From assembly GCA_946183895.1 (NCBI GenBank), contig CAMHDX010000073.1:1-5793 (forward strand): a stretch of 5,793 nucleotides of DNA, in the 5' to 3' direction. Below are positions 5,747 to 5,793 of this stretch, piece by piece (within the stretch, counting starts at the first letter, position 1; the number at the start of each line of letters is the position of its first letter). The notes under the pieces were generated by a model that saw only the letters and a program-made list of their open reading frames with translations, ran no database searches and was not told where the DNA came from. A program made the position numbers and the translations under genes. Source of the DNA: an uncultured Porphyromonadaceae bacterium (GTDB taxonomy: Bacteria; Bacteroidota; Bacteroidia; Bacteroidales; Muribaculaceae).

Positions 5747-5793
5747 ATCTATCCGAACCCCGTTAGGGGTGACCCGGGCCTAGGCAGGGGTGT
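5747..5793. repeat. Repeat block A, copy 2, reaching the window edge
   Basis: 46 of 47 bases are identical to 5449-5495. The window ends inside the repeat, so it is unknown whether the downstream ACCCCTG half of the following hairpin, and further units, continue to the right. Confidence 0.85.

Larger units (their letters stand above)
5308..5793. other. Gene-free right flank: leader region plus hairpin-repeat mosaic
   Basis: Bases 5308-5410 are AT-rich and probably hold the leader and promoter of the helicase gene. From 5411 to the right edge the DNA is built of repeated blocks and tiny hairpins: CCCC-GTTA-GGGG at 5460-5471, 5531-5542 and 5758-5769; GTCCC-loop-GGGAC at 5578-5591 and 5649-5662; CAGGGGT-loop-ACCCCTG at 5487-5504 and 5617-5634; CCTGC-AGT-GCAGG at 5426-5438 and 5608-5620. 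Reading frames of 93 (plus) and 77 (minus) codons span it on both strands, but they are by-products of the inverted repeats, not convincing genes. Confidence 0.65.

Overview
This window looks like chromosomal DNA from a GC-rich member of the Bacteroidales, possibly Muribaculaceae. The order-level call rests on four things: a textbook Bacteroidetes promoter (TTTG, 20-nt spacer, TACCTTTG) in front of one gene; no Shine-Dalgarno sequence before either start codon; a RecB/AddA-like helicase that begins almost directly with its Walker A motif, as Bacteroidetes homologues do; and gene-flanking DNA full of short palindromic repeats. The family-level guess is weak.

Layout from left to right. Bases 1-418 hold no convincing gene. 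They carry four copies of a CCTC-NNN-GAGG palindrome (two of them forming a perfect 20-bp inverted repeat), a terminator-like hairpin reading rightward at 255-296, and a bidirectional intrinsic terminator at 385-418. A ROK-family sugar kinase gene (419-1378, minus strand) follows, with its own consensus promoter at 1420-1451. A 17-bp perfect hairpin (1539-1581) separates it from a large minus-strand gene (1585-5307) for a 1240-residue UvrD/RecB-type helicase with a complete C-terminal PD-(D/E)XK nuclease, most like AddA. Bases 5308-5410 are an AT-rich leader and promoter zone. Bases 5411-5793 are a mosaic of short hairpins, duplicated blocks and a 7-bp tandem repeat that runs off the right edge.

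Both genes read leftward, but they do not look like one operon: a 206-bp gap containing a strong hairpin and a perfect promoter lies between them, and their functions are unrelated (hexose phosphorylation versus double-strand-break processing). An AddB-like partner for the helicase-nuclease is not in the window.

I found no convincing new multi-gene system. The parts least explained by known features are the two non-coding flanks: the palindrome cluster on the left and the hairpin/heptamer mosaic on the right.
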